This document shows positions 36,601-49,200 of a DNA stretch of 64,000 bases, piece by piece. The stretch covers positions 20,465,001-20,529,000 of the forward strand of contig OX344765.1 of assembly GCA_947034895.1 (NCBI GenBank), given 5' to 3'. Both the position numbers and the translations under genes were made by a program. The DNA comes from Rhytidiadelphus loreus. Its lineage: Eukaryota > Streptophyta > Bryopsida > Hypnales > Hylocomiaceae. Below the pieces are notes generated by a model. The model had not been told where the DNA came from. It searched no databases and worked only from the letters and a program-made list of their open reading frames with translations. The stretch's first letter is position 1; each line of letters begins with the position of its first letter.

Positions 36601-38198
36601 AATTTGTAGTGAAGAATGTGTGAATGGTTGCTTTATATAGATTTTGTATGCTTTGATATAATTCAATTTTTCAAAACAATGCTTGCATTCTCCACTTATT
36701 TTCTACATGTCCTTTGTAAAGAAATTCTTTGTTAATTCTTGGAAGAAGGGGTCCTAATGCTTGGGTCTTAGAAAGTTATATAAGCTCAAACATAGTTGTC
36801 ATTTTTTATATTTGTCAATTTAAAAATATAATGTTTTTGTAGATACAAGAAGCGCTTTGAAATTATATGAAATTCTAAGAGATTTTCGAAAATTTACATT
36901 CCAAGCATCTTATTTATAATAATTCCCCCCCAAAATATCCCTCAGATATGTATAGTTACCCCAAAACACATATTTTGTATTTCTTGGGCATTAATTGGAT
37001 TTCTTTTGTAAAATTTGTTGATTTATTTTACTTTTCTCTATGAAAATTATAAGATATTAAAACCTCAAAAATCTATTAATTCTTTTTCTCATTTAGAAAC
37101 AATTTATAGTCTTAATATGCAATAAAAACTCCAATGTAATTTAAAATGCTAACTTGAACTTAAAAAAGATGTTTGACAACTTGCCAAATAAAATATTTGA
37201 TTTGATTTGAACCAAAATTTCATTAAAATGGCAAACTTGGCACCGGGCTTGGCACTTTTATGTTTAGCCTAATCATTATGATTGTGCATTTTGAAATATA
37301 TACTAGTTCTAGATTTTAGAGCTAAAGAAGGAAATAAATGAAAAATGGTGTTTGGAATACCACCATTTAACAAAAATTTCCATCATTATGCTCAAGTTTT
37401 TTAGGATACTTTAAAAATGTAAACACCTAAAAAATTGAAATGGTTGAAGTACATTCCTCTCAATTACCAAAGAGATATTTCAATTATAACTTTTTAGTTT
37501 TATAGTTAAAAATACATGCAAATATTGGAATTGTTTTATATTTTCTTTCTCTTTATATTTTCTTTCTCTTTATATTTCAATACCAATGTCATGATAATAC
37601 TATAAGAAATGAAATAATCTATCTATCAAAGTTCCAAAAATCTTTGAATTTTGTATCCAATGGTCAAAGTTGTCAAAAAAATACTTTTGAAAATAAATTC
37701 TAGAACTTTTTTTCAATGTAAAAGAATTAATATTTCTATTTTTAGGCATTTGCTAAATCACATTTCACAGATTTAATTAATTTTTTGGCAAGGGTTGAAC
37801 TTCAACATTGGATACAATATGTGATTTTCTTAGAATTTTTTTGGTTTTTACATTGTTTTTATATTAAAGAACAAATTCTTTTCTAAATTTGTACAAATAA
37901 TTTCTTGATTTTGATTAAATTTACAAAATTTTGAAATTCCTAAGTCCAATTTCATTAATTTTAAAAGAACTTTCAATTTTACTCTCATAATTTCAGTTTA
38001 GGTATTGGTAGTTTTAAAAAAAAATAGATTTCATTGGGGCTTAGGGCTAGCTTCTATGTGGAGTAAGGAATGGTGAAGTCCATTGATCAATTGTAGAATG
38101 GAGAAATTTGGTTCTTCTAGAGTGTCCCCATTCCACCATTCATCAAAAAGCTTCACTAGTCCCAACTTCACATGGAAATTGGTCCATGTAGGCCCTTA

Positions 38199-38966
38199 GA
38201 GCATCTCCAACAACCCACCAAATCTCCAAGTGCTTTCAATTGAGATTTGTCCAATTTAGAGGAGATGGCCACTTGTATCCCCAACAATACAACTTACTAA
38301 AATCTACTTCCAACCAATTACAAGTCACAAAACTTGCAAAAGCAAAAAGTAAGCTATCATTTATTATGACAACTTGCTAATCATTTATAGCTAGTAGTGG
38401 GATTTGTGACCCTTTTTAACCCATAAACGCCGCGAAGGACGTTTTTTGGCCGATGAATGACAAAGAATCTCTCTGTGTTGGACACAAATGCAACTATTCA
38501 TCCTCCCAAATTTGTGTGGAAAGGGAAGATCATCTACAATAGTTTGTCTTCTAATAAATATTTTTCCATTTTTTAAAGCCAACTATTCATACGGTCACAA
38601 AATATATGATTTCCACGGTAACCGGCTTGGTGTTCAAGGGTTAACCCCTAATTGTGTCGACGTTTAGAAAGTGGATGATGAACAAAGGGCTTCAAGGCAC
38701 TGTTTTGTCCAATTAATTTTTCATTCATCAATGTAATACTTGAATCTTGAAAAGACAACCTTCAATTCCATGAAATTGCGGTAAATGTTATTTTTGTAGA
38801 AAGATATAAGCAAAAATGTGTCAAAATCAAAAAAGGATCGAGGCATTAAGGGGTTAAATATGGCTTGTGTGAAGGGGGAAAGTAAAGGTAGAGTCTCACA
38901 TACACTGATTGCTTATCATCCAAAAATTAGGGGGCCGGGATATTTGGAGGGCTGCAGTAGATGCTC
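38199..38966. mobile_element. PIF/Harbinger-like MITE
   Basis: 768-bp element with inverted ends GAGCATCTCCAACA (left) and, complemented, GAGCATCTACTGCA (right). Similarity runs on through CCCACCAAATCTCC versus CCCTCCAAATATCC, about 23 of 29 matching. TTA flanks both ends (38196-38198 and 38967-38969), the target duplication typical of PIF/Harbinger. It is non-coding apart from a short spurious frame. It ends about 970 bp upstream of the kinesin start. Confidence 0.82.
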
Positions 38967-39042
38967 TTAACGTGGGAAAGGCACTGTAGTGGCACATGTG
39001 CAGTGAAACACCTTACCGATAACCAAGGCACTGAATCCGCAT

Positions 39043-39104
39043 ACCTTAACATTTTTTTTTTTTTTTTTTTTTTTGACACAAATAAAGGAACACCTTAACA
39101 TTTT
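39043..39104 (-). mobile_element. Tiny poly(A)-tailed retro-insertion with target duplication
   Basis: The 13-base direct repeat ACCTTAACATTTT (39043-39055 and 39092-39104) encloses a T run plus GACACAAATAAAGGAAC. On the minus strand this reads as about 17 bases of sequence followed by a poly(A) tail. That is the structure of an extremely 5'-truncated retroposed transcript inserted by LINE-type machinery. The sequence is too short to name the source. Confidence 0.5.
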
Positions 39105-39934
39105 GAAATTTTTGACGGGAACGCACGAACACAAGGTCAAAGCCTCGGGTACAGTAAAATACACTCTCGTACAAATACCGTATTATCAACGAATTTACGA
39201 AAGGTTCTCGCCTAGAATACAGTATAGTATGAAATACCACATACAGTTCGAAATACGTAAGGGCGGGGTTCCAGCGCCAATATTCAAAATCTGGGGAGCC
39301 AACTTTCGGACGTTTTCCGTTAGCGCCCGGCAGCTCGCTTTGCTCGACGCCCCTCGCCATTGCTACTCTTTACCGAAGTGCTCACTCCTCCGGGTGGTGT
39401 TTCGTCCTTTTTCATCAAGAAGCGGATGATTCTTTTTGTTTGAATGGGAGTGCAGGAGGGAGGGGGAGAGACAGAACCAGCAGAAATTTAGGTCACTGTT
39501 TTTTCCTTTCTTTCCCGGCATTGAAGCATAATTGATTGACGAGATTGCGTAGCTTTCAGTGTGATGAATTCGCGTTTCCGACTTCGGAAGTTTTTTCCGC
39601 TCTCTCGAATGTGCAATCAGCGCTAATCGATTTGAAGAAATTGGTGTTAAGTACAGGGAGCGAGTTTTTTGGTGCGTGGGATCGGAAGTGGACGTCATTG
39701 GTTGCGGCATGTAGGAGAGGGATGCCCGACTCAGAGAAAGGGTAGTTTCGGGGGGGCGTTGATAATGCGCAAAGTAGGGAAAGGAAGAGAACGAAGGGGC
39801 AGGTGTGTGTGAATGCATTCTTTAATTCTCGATTTCCATGATTACAATGAAGTATCCTGAATGTCCTGTCCTCTCTAAGCTGATCATGGTTTTCGCTTTT
39901 TCGTTATTGACTTCCGTCGGTGTTGACAGGCAAC
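39105..39934 (+). other. Kinesin upstream region with likely 5' UTR intron
   Basis: Less AT-rich than the preceding DNA. A consensus acceptor (TTGACAG, 39923-39929) lies five bases before the kinesin ATG, so the start codon is probably in the second exon, after a non-coding first exon somewhere in about 39350-39800. I could not fix the transcription start or a convincing TATA box. Confidence 0.5.
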
Positions 39935-42900
39935 ATGGAGAAAATATTTGTAAGTATTAGAGTGCGACCACTAAGTAAAGTGGAAGCTACCAAAGGCACA
40001 CCATGGAAGCTCGGTTCAAATTCTATCGCTCTCTGTAATTCTGCGGGAGCACCTATTCCCGGCCAATCATATTTATTTGGTACACGTTTTTCTCTTACAA
40101 TCATGACCTCCTGTGCAAGATCTTTTAATTCTTATTGCCTCGAAGAAGGTCAGGAGGTTCTCATAAATATCTTCGTATACGAGACTTTACATGAGGCTTC
40201 GCACAGGTTTCTGTCTCGCTGTTCGGAACCTTGCTCCACACATTTATTTCCTATATACCAGGGTTATCTGCTTCCATGGCTCCTTGGCTATCTGTTCTCA
40301 GGATTTTACACGGAACGCAAGGTTCTGATTGCAGGAATTTGCCTAATATTGTGATGTTGCAGACAAAGTATTTGACTCGGAGTCATCAACCTTGGAAATC
40401 TATGAAACTCACACCAAGGATATCATCGCATCAGCTGTCTCTGGGTTCAATGGTTAGTTTCCTTTTACCCACGTTTCAATTTTAATACTCCTAATGCTTT
40501 GGCATGCCTTTAGCCAGCAGTACCTATGTACACATTGGACTAGTGCCTGAAAAGCAAGTGTCATTGAGAAGGCCGTTCGGATGAGGCTCAGTTTGGGCTC
40601 AATGATAGTGCTTGTAATTAGTGCGTCTCGGAAGCTTGCAAGTAATAGTGCTTTCTTGAAAATTTGTAATACATATACTGCAGTCATAGTCTTGTTCTTC
40701 TGCTTATCACAAGTTATGAAAGTTCTAGCCTCAGGTTTAGTCTTGTAGCTTTTCATCGAGACGTGGAGTTGGTTACAAGTCCTCAAGGTAGTGCAGGGTC
40801 CACTGGCCTTTTCTTCTTGTCTTTCATCACGGAGTCAAAACGTCCTCAAATTCTTCAGTCTTCACATCGCCTGCTGCATTTATAAGATAATCTCGATCGT
40901 ATGCATCAGGCACCGTTTTTGCTTATGGGCAAACTAGCAGTGGCAAGACTTACACCATGCGGGGGTCTCCACGTGAACCTGGCATCATTCCCTTGGCCGT
41001 TCAGGAGATTTTTAAGAACATTGAAGCGGTACGTGTACTTCATCATGTCTATGGATGCAAGTGTCCTTGACTCTTGTGTATAGGGTTGAGGTGACCGCCC
41101 CTGACAGCTGAGACATACCGTTGCAGGCTGTGGATCGTGAGTTCCTTTTGCGGGTATCCTACATGGAAATCTATAATGAAGAGATCAACGACCTGTTGGC
41201 TCCTGAGAATCGGAAACTGCAAGTTCATGAGAACATTGAGGTTTGTTCGAGTAACTCTCAATAAATTCTCTGGTATTAATTTAAATCCATAACTGAAGGT
41301 TTCAACTATGATGAGTCGTAATCGTGATGTAACACTGTTGAAGACATCGTTGCACCTGTTCTCTCTTGTGACTCGAATTCTCATTCGGTTAGATAACATT
41401 TTGAATGTCATTTATCGCTTGCTTGCAGAGAGGGATATTTGTTGCTGGTTTGAGGGAGGAGATTGTAGTCAGCCCAGAGCAAGTGCTTGAACTGATGACA
41501 GCGGGCGAGAGTATGAACACTCACCAAATTTCGTTTGGCATCAGTCTTTGTTTAAGAGTCACTGTCGAATGAAATGATGAATATAAATATCAAATTAGGG
41601 TTGAAAGCTCCAAACAACTGCTCTAATGACTCCTGTATCGGGTGCAGCATATCGTCATGTTGGGGAGACGAACATGAATGTTTACAGCAGCAGGTCTCAT
41701 TCGATCTTTCGTATGGTAGGCCCTTGCTGCTTTCTAATTCATTGAAGTCGAATTCACTTCGTCTCAATTTTCAGGTTATTGTAGTACAGGTCAGAATTTT
41801 TTCTAGAAGTTTTGTAATACCTCAGTGGTAGAGACTTGTGGATCAAAATTCAACTGAGTTGTTCCTTTGCTTCGATAGTCTCTAAAATCTTTAGGGTTGG
41901 TGCAGGTGATAGAGAGTAGAGACCGGAGCCATGATGACCCTGCTGGCCCGGCTTCAGTGCAATCTTGTGATGCTGTTAGGGTGTCGGTCCTCGTAAGTGC
42001 ATGGTCTAATTACTTTCCTTCTTTCCAAGTGGGTTAAAAGCCTTTCATTTTCACATTGTCGCAAAACATTTATGCTCTAATGTCTATGCTGACTAGATAT
42101 CCTATGTGAGAATAATGTGCTGTGAAGTATCCTCGTATTGAGATCTTAGTCTGGAAGTGAATCTAAAATAGCCATCGAAATTCCTTTTTCTTGTGCGCCA
42201 GTTGCATGGTTTTCTTGAAAGACTTCGACCATGTGTTTTCTTTCCAAAGGATGTCGCTCATTATATGCAGATGCTTGTACTTCATATCAACTGACTCTGC
42301 TTGTGCTCCTGGAACTGGTGTTTGATTCTTGAGTAGAATCTAGTCGATCTCGCTGGGTCTGAGCGTATCGCCAAGACAGGAGCCGAGGGGGCCCGATTGA
42401 AGGAGGGCACTCACATTAATAAGAGTTTAATGACCCTTGGGACAGTTATCAACAAACTGAGTGAAGGGGTTGAAAAACAAGGGTCAGAATCAACACCTTT
42501 ATGTTGTGCATAATACGATCGTTCTCTGTGAAATCATATTTGTTGCTTCTAGTCATTGTACATGCCGCAGGTACATCATGTCTTGACTTTATGTATTTGT
42601 CTAGTATCCAGAGTGATGACCATTAGAAGAGGCACTGAGACCTTGCTCAGCTTTTCAAGCTAATTGAAACAGATATAAGGAATTTAGAAAGTGACTTCGG
42701 TTGTTCATGCCCCCCCCATTGTATTCTGATAAGTGCATCTTATGCATAGGGGCCACATACCATATCGTGACAGTAAGTTGACAAGAATTCTTCAACCGGC
42801 CTTGGGAGGCAATGCAAAGACTGCTGTCATTTGTAACATAACTCCGGCTCAGGTTCGACAATCAGACTCAATATGTACCTGGAAGAATTCTCCTAATAGT

Positions 42901-43283
42901 CGTAGGCTTTTCCCATTTAGTGTTGAGCTTCCTCGTTTTCCCCTTTGTTGTATTCGTTATTGGAACCCTCTCTTAAATAACTGACTCAATTTTGATCAGA
43001 TCCATGTCGATGAAACGAAAGGAACACTATTCTTTGCTAGCAGAGCTAACCGTGTCACCAACTGTGCACAAGTCAATGAGGTGCGTTACGTGGTTTCAAT
43101 TGAATCAGTTTTTCATTTGTTAAGGGCTGGATGGGTCTTTTCGCGTCCCGTTTCTTTAGCATTCTCGAAACTCAACATTGCCGTGACTGATTTCATTCGT
43201 ATGGGTTGGTTCAGATTATGACCGATGCTGCTCTGCTGAAGCGTCAGAAGAAGGAAATCGAGGAACTCCGTAACAAATTACTA
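39935..43283 (+). other. Kinesin motor domain exons 1-11
   Basis: Exon 1 gives the first beta strand and RVRPLS. Exon 3 begins [21 protein letters not shown] with the nucleotide-binding P-loop near residues 85-92. Exon 6 has switch I (NVYSSRSHS). Exon 8 has switch II ([15 protein letters not shown]) and [10 protein letters not shown]. Exon 9 has [19 protein letters not shown]. Exon 10 has [18 protein letters not shown]. All catalytic motifs are intact, so an active motor is expected. Confidence 0.92.
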
Positions 43284-46200
43284 GTGAGTAAAGCACACCT
43301 TACCTAGCAGTAGACCTTCACCTATTTGAATTCAGTGCAAGTTTCATAGCGAACATGTTCTAAGATATCTGTCTTTTAAACTGGATATTGATTTTCTCCT
43401 TTTGAAAGCGAATTTATGTTGGAACATTTCCGTACACATCAACTGAGTTTCGTTAAGTGTTCGTCTGTATGTTCTCTTATAACTTCTTGTATTGCAGGAT
43501 AATCATTCTGAGCATTGGGATGCTGAGATCCTGAATTTACGAAACGCCCTTCTGAAGGTACTATTGATTCATGAGCTCTGATTCACCAACACAAATGATC
43601 TTGCTTCTTAGAAAATGCTAATATTTGCGAATGGTGTAGACGGAGCTAGAACGAGAGCGCATGGCTCTCGAGCTGCAGCAAGAGAAGGCGGCACAAGCAG
43701 AACGTGAGCGACGCTTGAAAGAGCAACAACGGAAGATCGAGAATTTGAGTTCTATGGTCATCAACGCTGCTGTTGACGATCGTGACATCGACAAGAGAAA
43801 TAAAAAGGTTGGCACACTTTGTGAGGTTCACCTATGTTGACCTCGAATTGCCTTTTAAGTGCCGAAAAAATATTAGCTTGTAATTCTTCAGTGCCTTTAT
43901 GAATAGTTATCGTAGAATTTGAATGCACTTTGTGTCGAACTAACGCTTCTTAAATATTTGTGGGAACTGTAGAACAACAGACGCGAGACCTGGTGTCCAC
44001 GAATACCGTCAATTGAATGCAGTGAACAGGTCAATACTGCAGCTCCGTCATTTCGGCTTAAATTTTTACAAGGTTGTCTTTCTTCGTGAGATAAGAGCGA
44101 GAGTAGTCATCACTCTATCTGACATCCCCTGGATTTCTCACTTTCAGCCGCAAGAGAGTAAACTTCCCTTTCCGAAGGAATCTCCGCTGGTGAAGTCAAT
44201 GATTTCGACTAGAAGAGAGAAACTCCCACCTCTACCGCCACCATTCGAGAGCCTAATGGAAGATGAAGACACAGTGTCACCCTTACTGGAGTTAAATGAA
44301 AATACCTTTGGTGAAGAGTTCCAAAGCCTCCCATCCGATGGCTCTAATTTAGACTCTATCTTCCAGGAGCCCCCTCCTGTTCTCTTTTGCGAAAGAAAGA
44401 GGCGATCATCGGAAAAGTCAATGGATGATGATGTAAGTATTATCACCTACACAAACTGAAGTTTAGCATTTAAATTGCTGTGCTTCATATTGGAGACACC
44501 TCTTCAAAGAGACTTCTGGAATATGCTCACAATGGGTCTTGTAGTCATCATTTTTCGTTAGGACTTTACATTTCAGGGTATTTGCCCATTCTTTTCTTCA
44601 ATTTTGATTCTGAATCCAACCTGGATGTTTTTGCAATTTGTGAAGTTTCTCGGACTTTAATGGACTCCTGCAACATTTGGGGCGAAGTAGAATGCCGATG
44701 AGATCCATTTAGACGGAAAGCTAATCAAAATTGTGCTTTATTGCTATGGTATAGCTAAGGAAACAGCTTGGAGATCTACAAGTACAATACAACGATCTCC
44801 AGCTTCAGAATGCACTGAAAGTAAGTTGTTTTGACTTTGAGTGCTTGTACTGAAATTGTGTTTTTGACCCAATCATTGCTATTATCGGAGACCACCATCT
44901 CTTTTGATTTTGGTAATTTGCGTGATGTGACACACCTGTGCGGAGTTTTTCTGTTTCGGGACTGGTTTTGCTAGACTAAATTGATACCTCTGCAGATGCA
45001 GGAAAAAATGCTGGAAATGACGGAGTTAAAGGAGGAATTGGCATTTACGCAGTCCACCGTAATTAAGGCTCGAAAACTTGAAAACGTGACTAATGAAGTA
45101 CGAGACAAGAGAGGAAGAAGCTTGGACGGCTGGGAATCTGATTCAAATGTGCAGCAGCTGAGGGTTCAGGTACGATTGGATCTCAAAATTGTCCAAGCCA
45201 ATTCCACGCTTTTCCGGCAGGCATTGTAACAGATTAATGCTGTAGCATAATAACTAGAATTTTTGTTGTGCTTCAGCATGTGCATGTTCTTATGTTTGTA
45301 CAGTTAGATAATTCAGGTGCATGTCTGTTCAGTTGAACTTTAAACGGCAGTTCTGATTTAACCAAGATTTGTCTTAACAGATTCAAAATCTCGAACTGGA
45401 GAAATTTTATATGCAGAAAGAGCTGGATACCCTCAAATTGCAAGTTTCAACCGAAGCAAGTTCTACACTTTATAATTTGAAGGAGGTACTTTGTCAGGGT
45501 TTCAAGGCGTGTTGACTCTCAGTTGTTCTCTGCACTCAGGGTGTCTATACTTGTGTTCAGCTGAGGAGTGTTGCTAGAAGTGCTAGACAATTCTGAAGTT
45601 CAATTGTAACAGCTATTCAATCTTCTGTTAGAAACGGTAGTTTCTGCGAAATACAGGATAAATGCCTTATGTTTGAAGCGTTCTTCCAAGATTCAATTCA
45701 TGATTTTCTCAATTGGAGACGCCGTAACAGTTTTACCTTCTGTTCACCATTGGAAAACAATTTGCTCTGAATTGCCAGCTGCAGCAAGAGCTAGAGGAAG
45801 CAAGAAACGATGCAGTCAGTGCCAAAGTGGATCTAAGTCTCGCTCTGCAGAAAATTTCTGATTTGCAACGCGACCAGGAATTAGGCATGGATCAGCAAGC
45901 TGCGTTGGCTGCTCACTTCAATGAACTGACACTTGAGGTCGAAACCACAAAGAGCAGTTCTCAAGCCTTCTATAAGGCAGCTGTCGACAGTACAAATGCG
46001 CTCAGGGTTACTCTGATGAACCTTCAGGTAAAGCATGAGGACCAAGAGTACTACTCTTTGATTCCTCTACATAGAGGTCTAGAACAGTTCTCCTATCAGG
46101 CTCTTTTCAAAGTAAATTGTTGGTGAACTTGTTCGAGATAAATCATTGATTGAATTGCTCGTCAATATTAATTGCCATGTTGTGCTTTTGTGCATAGATG

Positions 46201-49200
46201 ATTGAGGTTTCTCACCGTGATGGTTTTTAGTTTAGGTTGGTGGGAACGCTGACCTCTGGAGGTGTTTTACTGATCCCCTTTCAATATTAGTTCATTCGCA
46301 TCGTTGTGCTATGCCATCTTGATGGTCTGTTTGTTTTCAGGAATCTGTAATCGATGTGAAGTCTTTGAACGCTGAATATCAGCATTTCGGCAGTCTACAG
46401 AGTGATCTTGAAGCCCTCGTGAAGGATCATGACTCTGTGTTGAGTGTCCTCCAAACTGTGCAAAAGGAAAGAGATGTTTTTTTTGAGGATTCGAAAGTAG
46501 CACAAGCTGACAGGAAGTCACTTGAAGAACTTCGAGAAAGAAACGATGAAGTTGAGGCAACTGCATCAGATCTTCTCGCTGCAAACAAACATATTGCTGA
46601 TATGGGCGTCGAAATCGCTGAGCTTCAGTCTCTTCTAACACAACGTGAAAGTCAGCTTCAAGTCCTCGAACAGAATATCAAAGACTTGGAAGATGGAGCT
46701 GTAGGTGCGCTCTCGAAGGCTCATAAGGAAAAACTTGAGGAACGGATCGCCGAACTCGAGCGAGATCTTGAACTAGTCTCTCAAGAAAAAGCTAGGATTA
46801 TTTGTAAAGGCGAGGCCTTGCATGTAACCATTCAGGTATGCAGTAAACCAAAGATTCATAGACGTTTTGTGCTTCCAGTTTCAGTATTGAAGTTCCGATA
46901 AATCATTTGAACGATATCTGAGAATTTCACTCTAGCATTACTTTATGCATTCCGAATCAAGGTCTTGGCAGAAAATCCGCATGTATACCTTAAGTTTTGT
47001 AGTTTGGCTCTTCAGCTGCAGTGTTGTATGGTTACCTGTTTGCGCAGGTATTGGAAGGCGAGAGGGATGCACTTATTGAAACTTCTAAACAAGCACAGGC
47101 GGACATCGATCGAGTGCAAGGTAAAAGGAGGCAAGAAATCAAAGAGGCCCAAGATAAATTGGAGACCGCATTTTCTGAGTCTTATCGTGCCAAAGAGCAG
47201 TTACTTGCAATGCGCTCCCTGCTTACTGAGAAGACTGAAGAACAGCAAGATCTTCAATTTAAACTTGAGAATTTACAAAGGGAGGCGACGACCAGCACCA
47301 AAGTTCTTGAGAAGAGTATCCAGACTCTTGAGACACAACTCGCTCAAGAGAGCATGAAGTTTGAGACCTCCAGACGAGAATATGAAGAGCTAGTTGCTAC
47401 CTACGAGGCAACAAACAGAGAGAAATCTGAAATAAGTGAAGTCTGCAATAGGTCCGAAGAGGAACTCAGTCGTCTATGTAGAGAGCTTGACTTTCAGGTG
47501 CACGCGCTTGCTGAGACTGAGAAGAGACTCGAATCAGGGCGAGTTCAATGCTCGGAGCATGAAAGGCGATTGTCTGAGCTGCATCTAACACTGTCAGAAC
47601 AGAATGTTGAGCTCGATTCTCTTCGACGCAAGGTTGCCAACCTTTCAGCAGAAAAGGTTTGGTCCCTTTTAACGGATTCATTTTAGGACATCGTGAAATT
47701 TTCTCCAGCGTGGTTTTATTCAGCCTGTGGACACGTTCTGTTGTGTTTTGCAATCACTCTCGATATTATTTCCTATGGTATATCCACTTTAGCACATCAC
47801 ATATGTGGGTGTTTTACGTTGCAGTGTGCGATGGAAACCTGCCTTGCCGGACATACCCCGGAGTCTATAATGTCTGTTTTAGAGGAGAAAAGTTTACAGC
47901 TTTCAACTGCCGAATGCTCTCTACAGTCAAGCTTGGCAGAGCTCGAGAAGGTCAAGCATGAGAGCACAGTTCTGCAGGTGAAATCCAGAGAACTTCTGAT
48001 TTAACGCATGGCCATCGCAGATTGTATGCAATCATAAGATGTATTATGCTTTCCCAAATGCTAATCGTAGTCACCGTGCCACGTTTCAGGGACTGAGGGT
48101 AACTCTTGAAAAGGAGCTTGCGGAAGCAAGAGCTTACTCTGCGGCAGTGGAACAGAGTCTTTCGGCGGCTGTAAGTACTCTTGAATCAACGAACCAGGAT
48201 AAACACATTGAAGAGAAAGAAAGAGTGATTAAGGAAAAGGAGATTCTGCTGGATGCCACGGTCCAGTTGCAAGACAGGATCTCGTATCTGGAGCAAGAAG
48301 CTGACCACTATGAGGTCGAGTTGAAGCAGATGGAGGGTAGAGTGGCATCTGTGACCTCTGAACTTGATGATGCAGGAAAGCAATTGAATGATGTGCATTC
48401 ATTGTTGACTGAGAATCAAAAAGAAAGGTTGTTACTACAGCGGAACCTTGAGGAGTTGGAGAATCATAAGGTGAACAGTCCTTTTACTTCTGTAGTGTTC
48501 GAGTTTCTGCAATTTGGATGTAGGTAGTAAATTCTTAGGGACTACTGTTTGAAACCTGTAGCTGATACTATTCTGGGTAGGAAATTTACTATTCAGGAAA
48601 TTACAGTTTTAGGGGTTCGCAGATGTATGGTAATTAGGATGGAGAAACCCAATGGCTGCAAAGAGCTTTGATAAGCCTCTTTGCATATCTGAAGACTGGA
48701 GCGTTCACCACTGTTTTTTATTATACATTCTGACTCTAGGTTGTTATTGTTCACTATTGCTAGACTGCCTATTTCAAGAAGACTCCTTCTCTAATGGTGT
48801 GTGTGTCATTACAGGATGGGCTGCAGAAATGCTTGAGTATTAAAGATGCTGAATTAACATCAACATCTGCAGGTCTAACAGAAGTTAAAACTAAATTTGA
48901 GGTTTGTCAACTTTTTTCATTAACTTTTATTATGTTATTTTGAGGCATTTCAACACAAACGACATAGTGTTCTTTACCGAATATCGAGGAAGTTTCAGTT
49001 TCAGGCTATTGTTATTCCTCATCAAATTAAATAGAATATGTTCAGTCTGTGTGCTTCATTGTAGCTGAATTTGTTCCTGTATTCATCTCAGAAGTTTTCG
49101 TTTGTGATTAGGCCTTCCAACAGCAACACAATGCAGAATCGTCTCAGTTAAGGTCAGACATATTGGGCTTGCGGAAGGAGTTGAAGACTGCGAAGGCTGC

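Larger units (their letters stand above)
32048..38198. other. AT-rich repeat-bearing intergenic DNA, no gene seen
   Basis: About 6 kb of very AT-rich DNA without coding sequence I can support. It contains two copies of the hairpin repeat family (32252-32478, 33430-33638) and one GCTAGC-ended MITE (33049-33270). There is also a short TTTAGGG pair near 32243-32257 and a two-unit tandem of about 17 bases near 37540-37577. From 33639 to 38198 I recognise nothing; no LTRs, RNA genes or protein relics were found. Confidence 0.7.
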
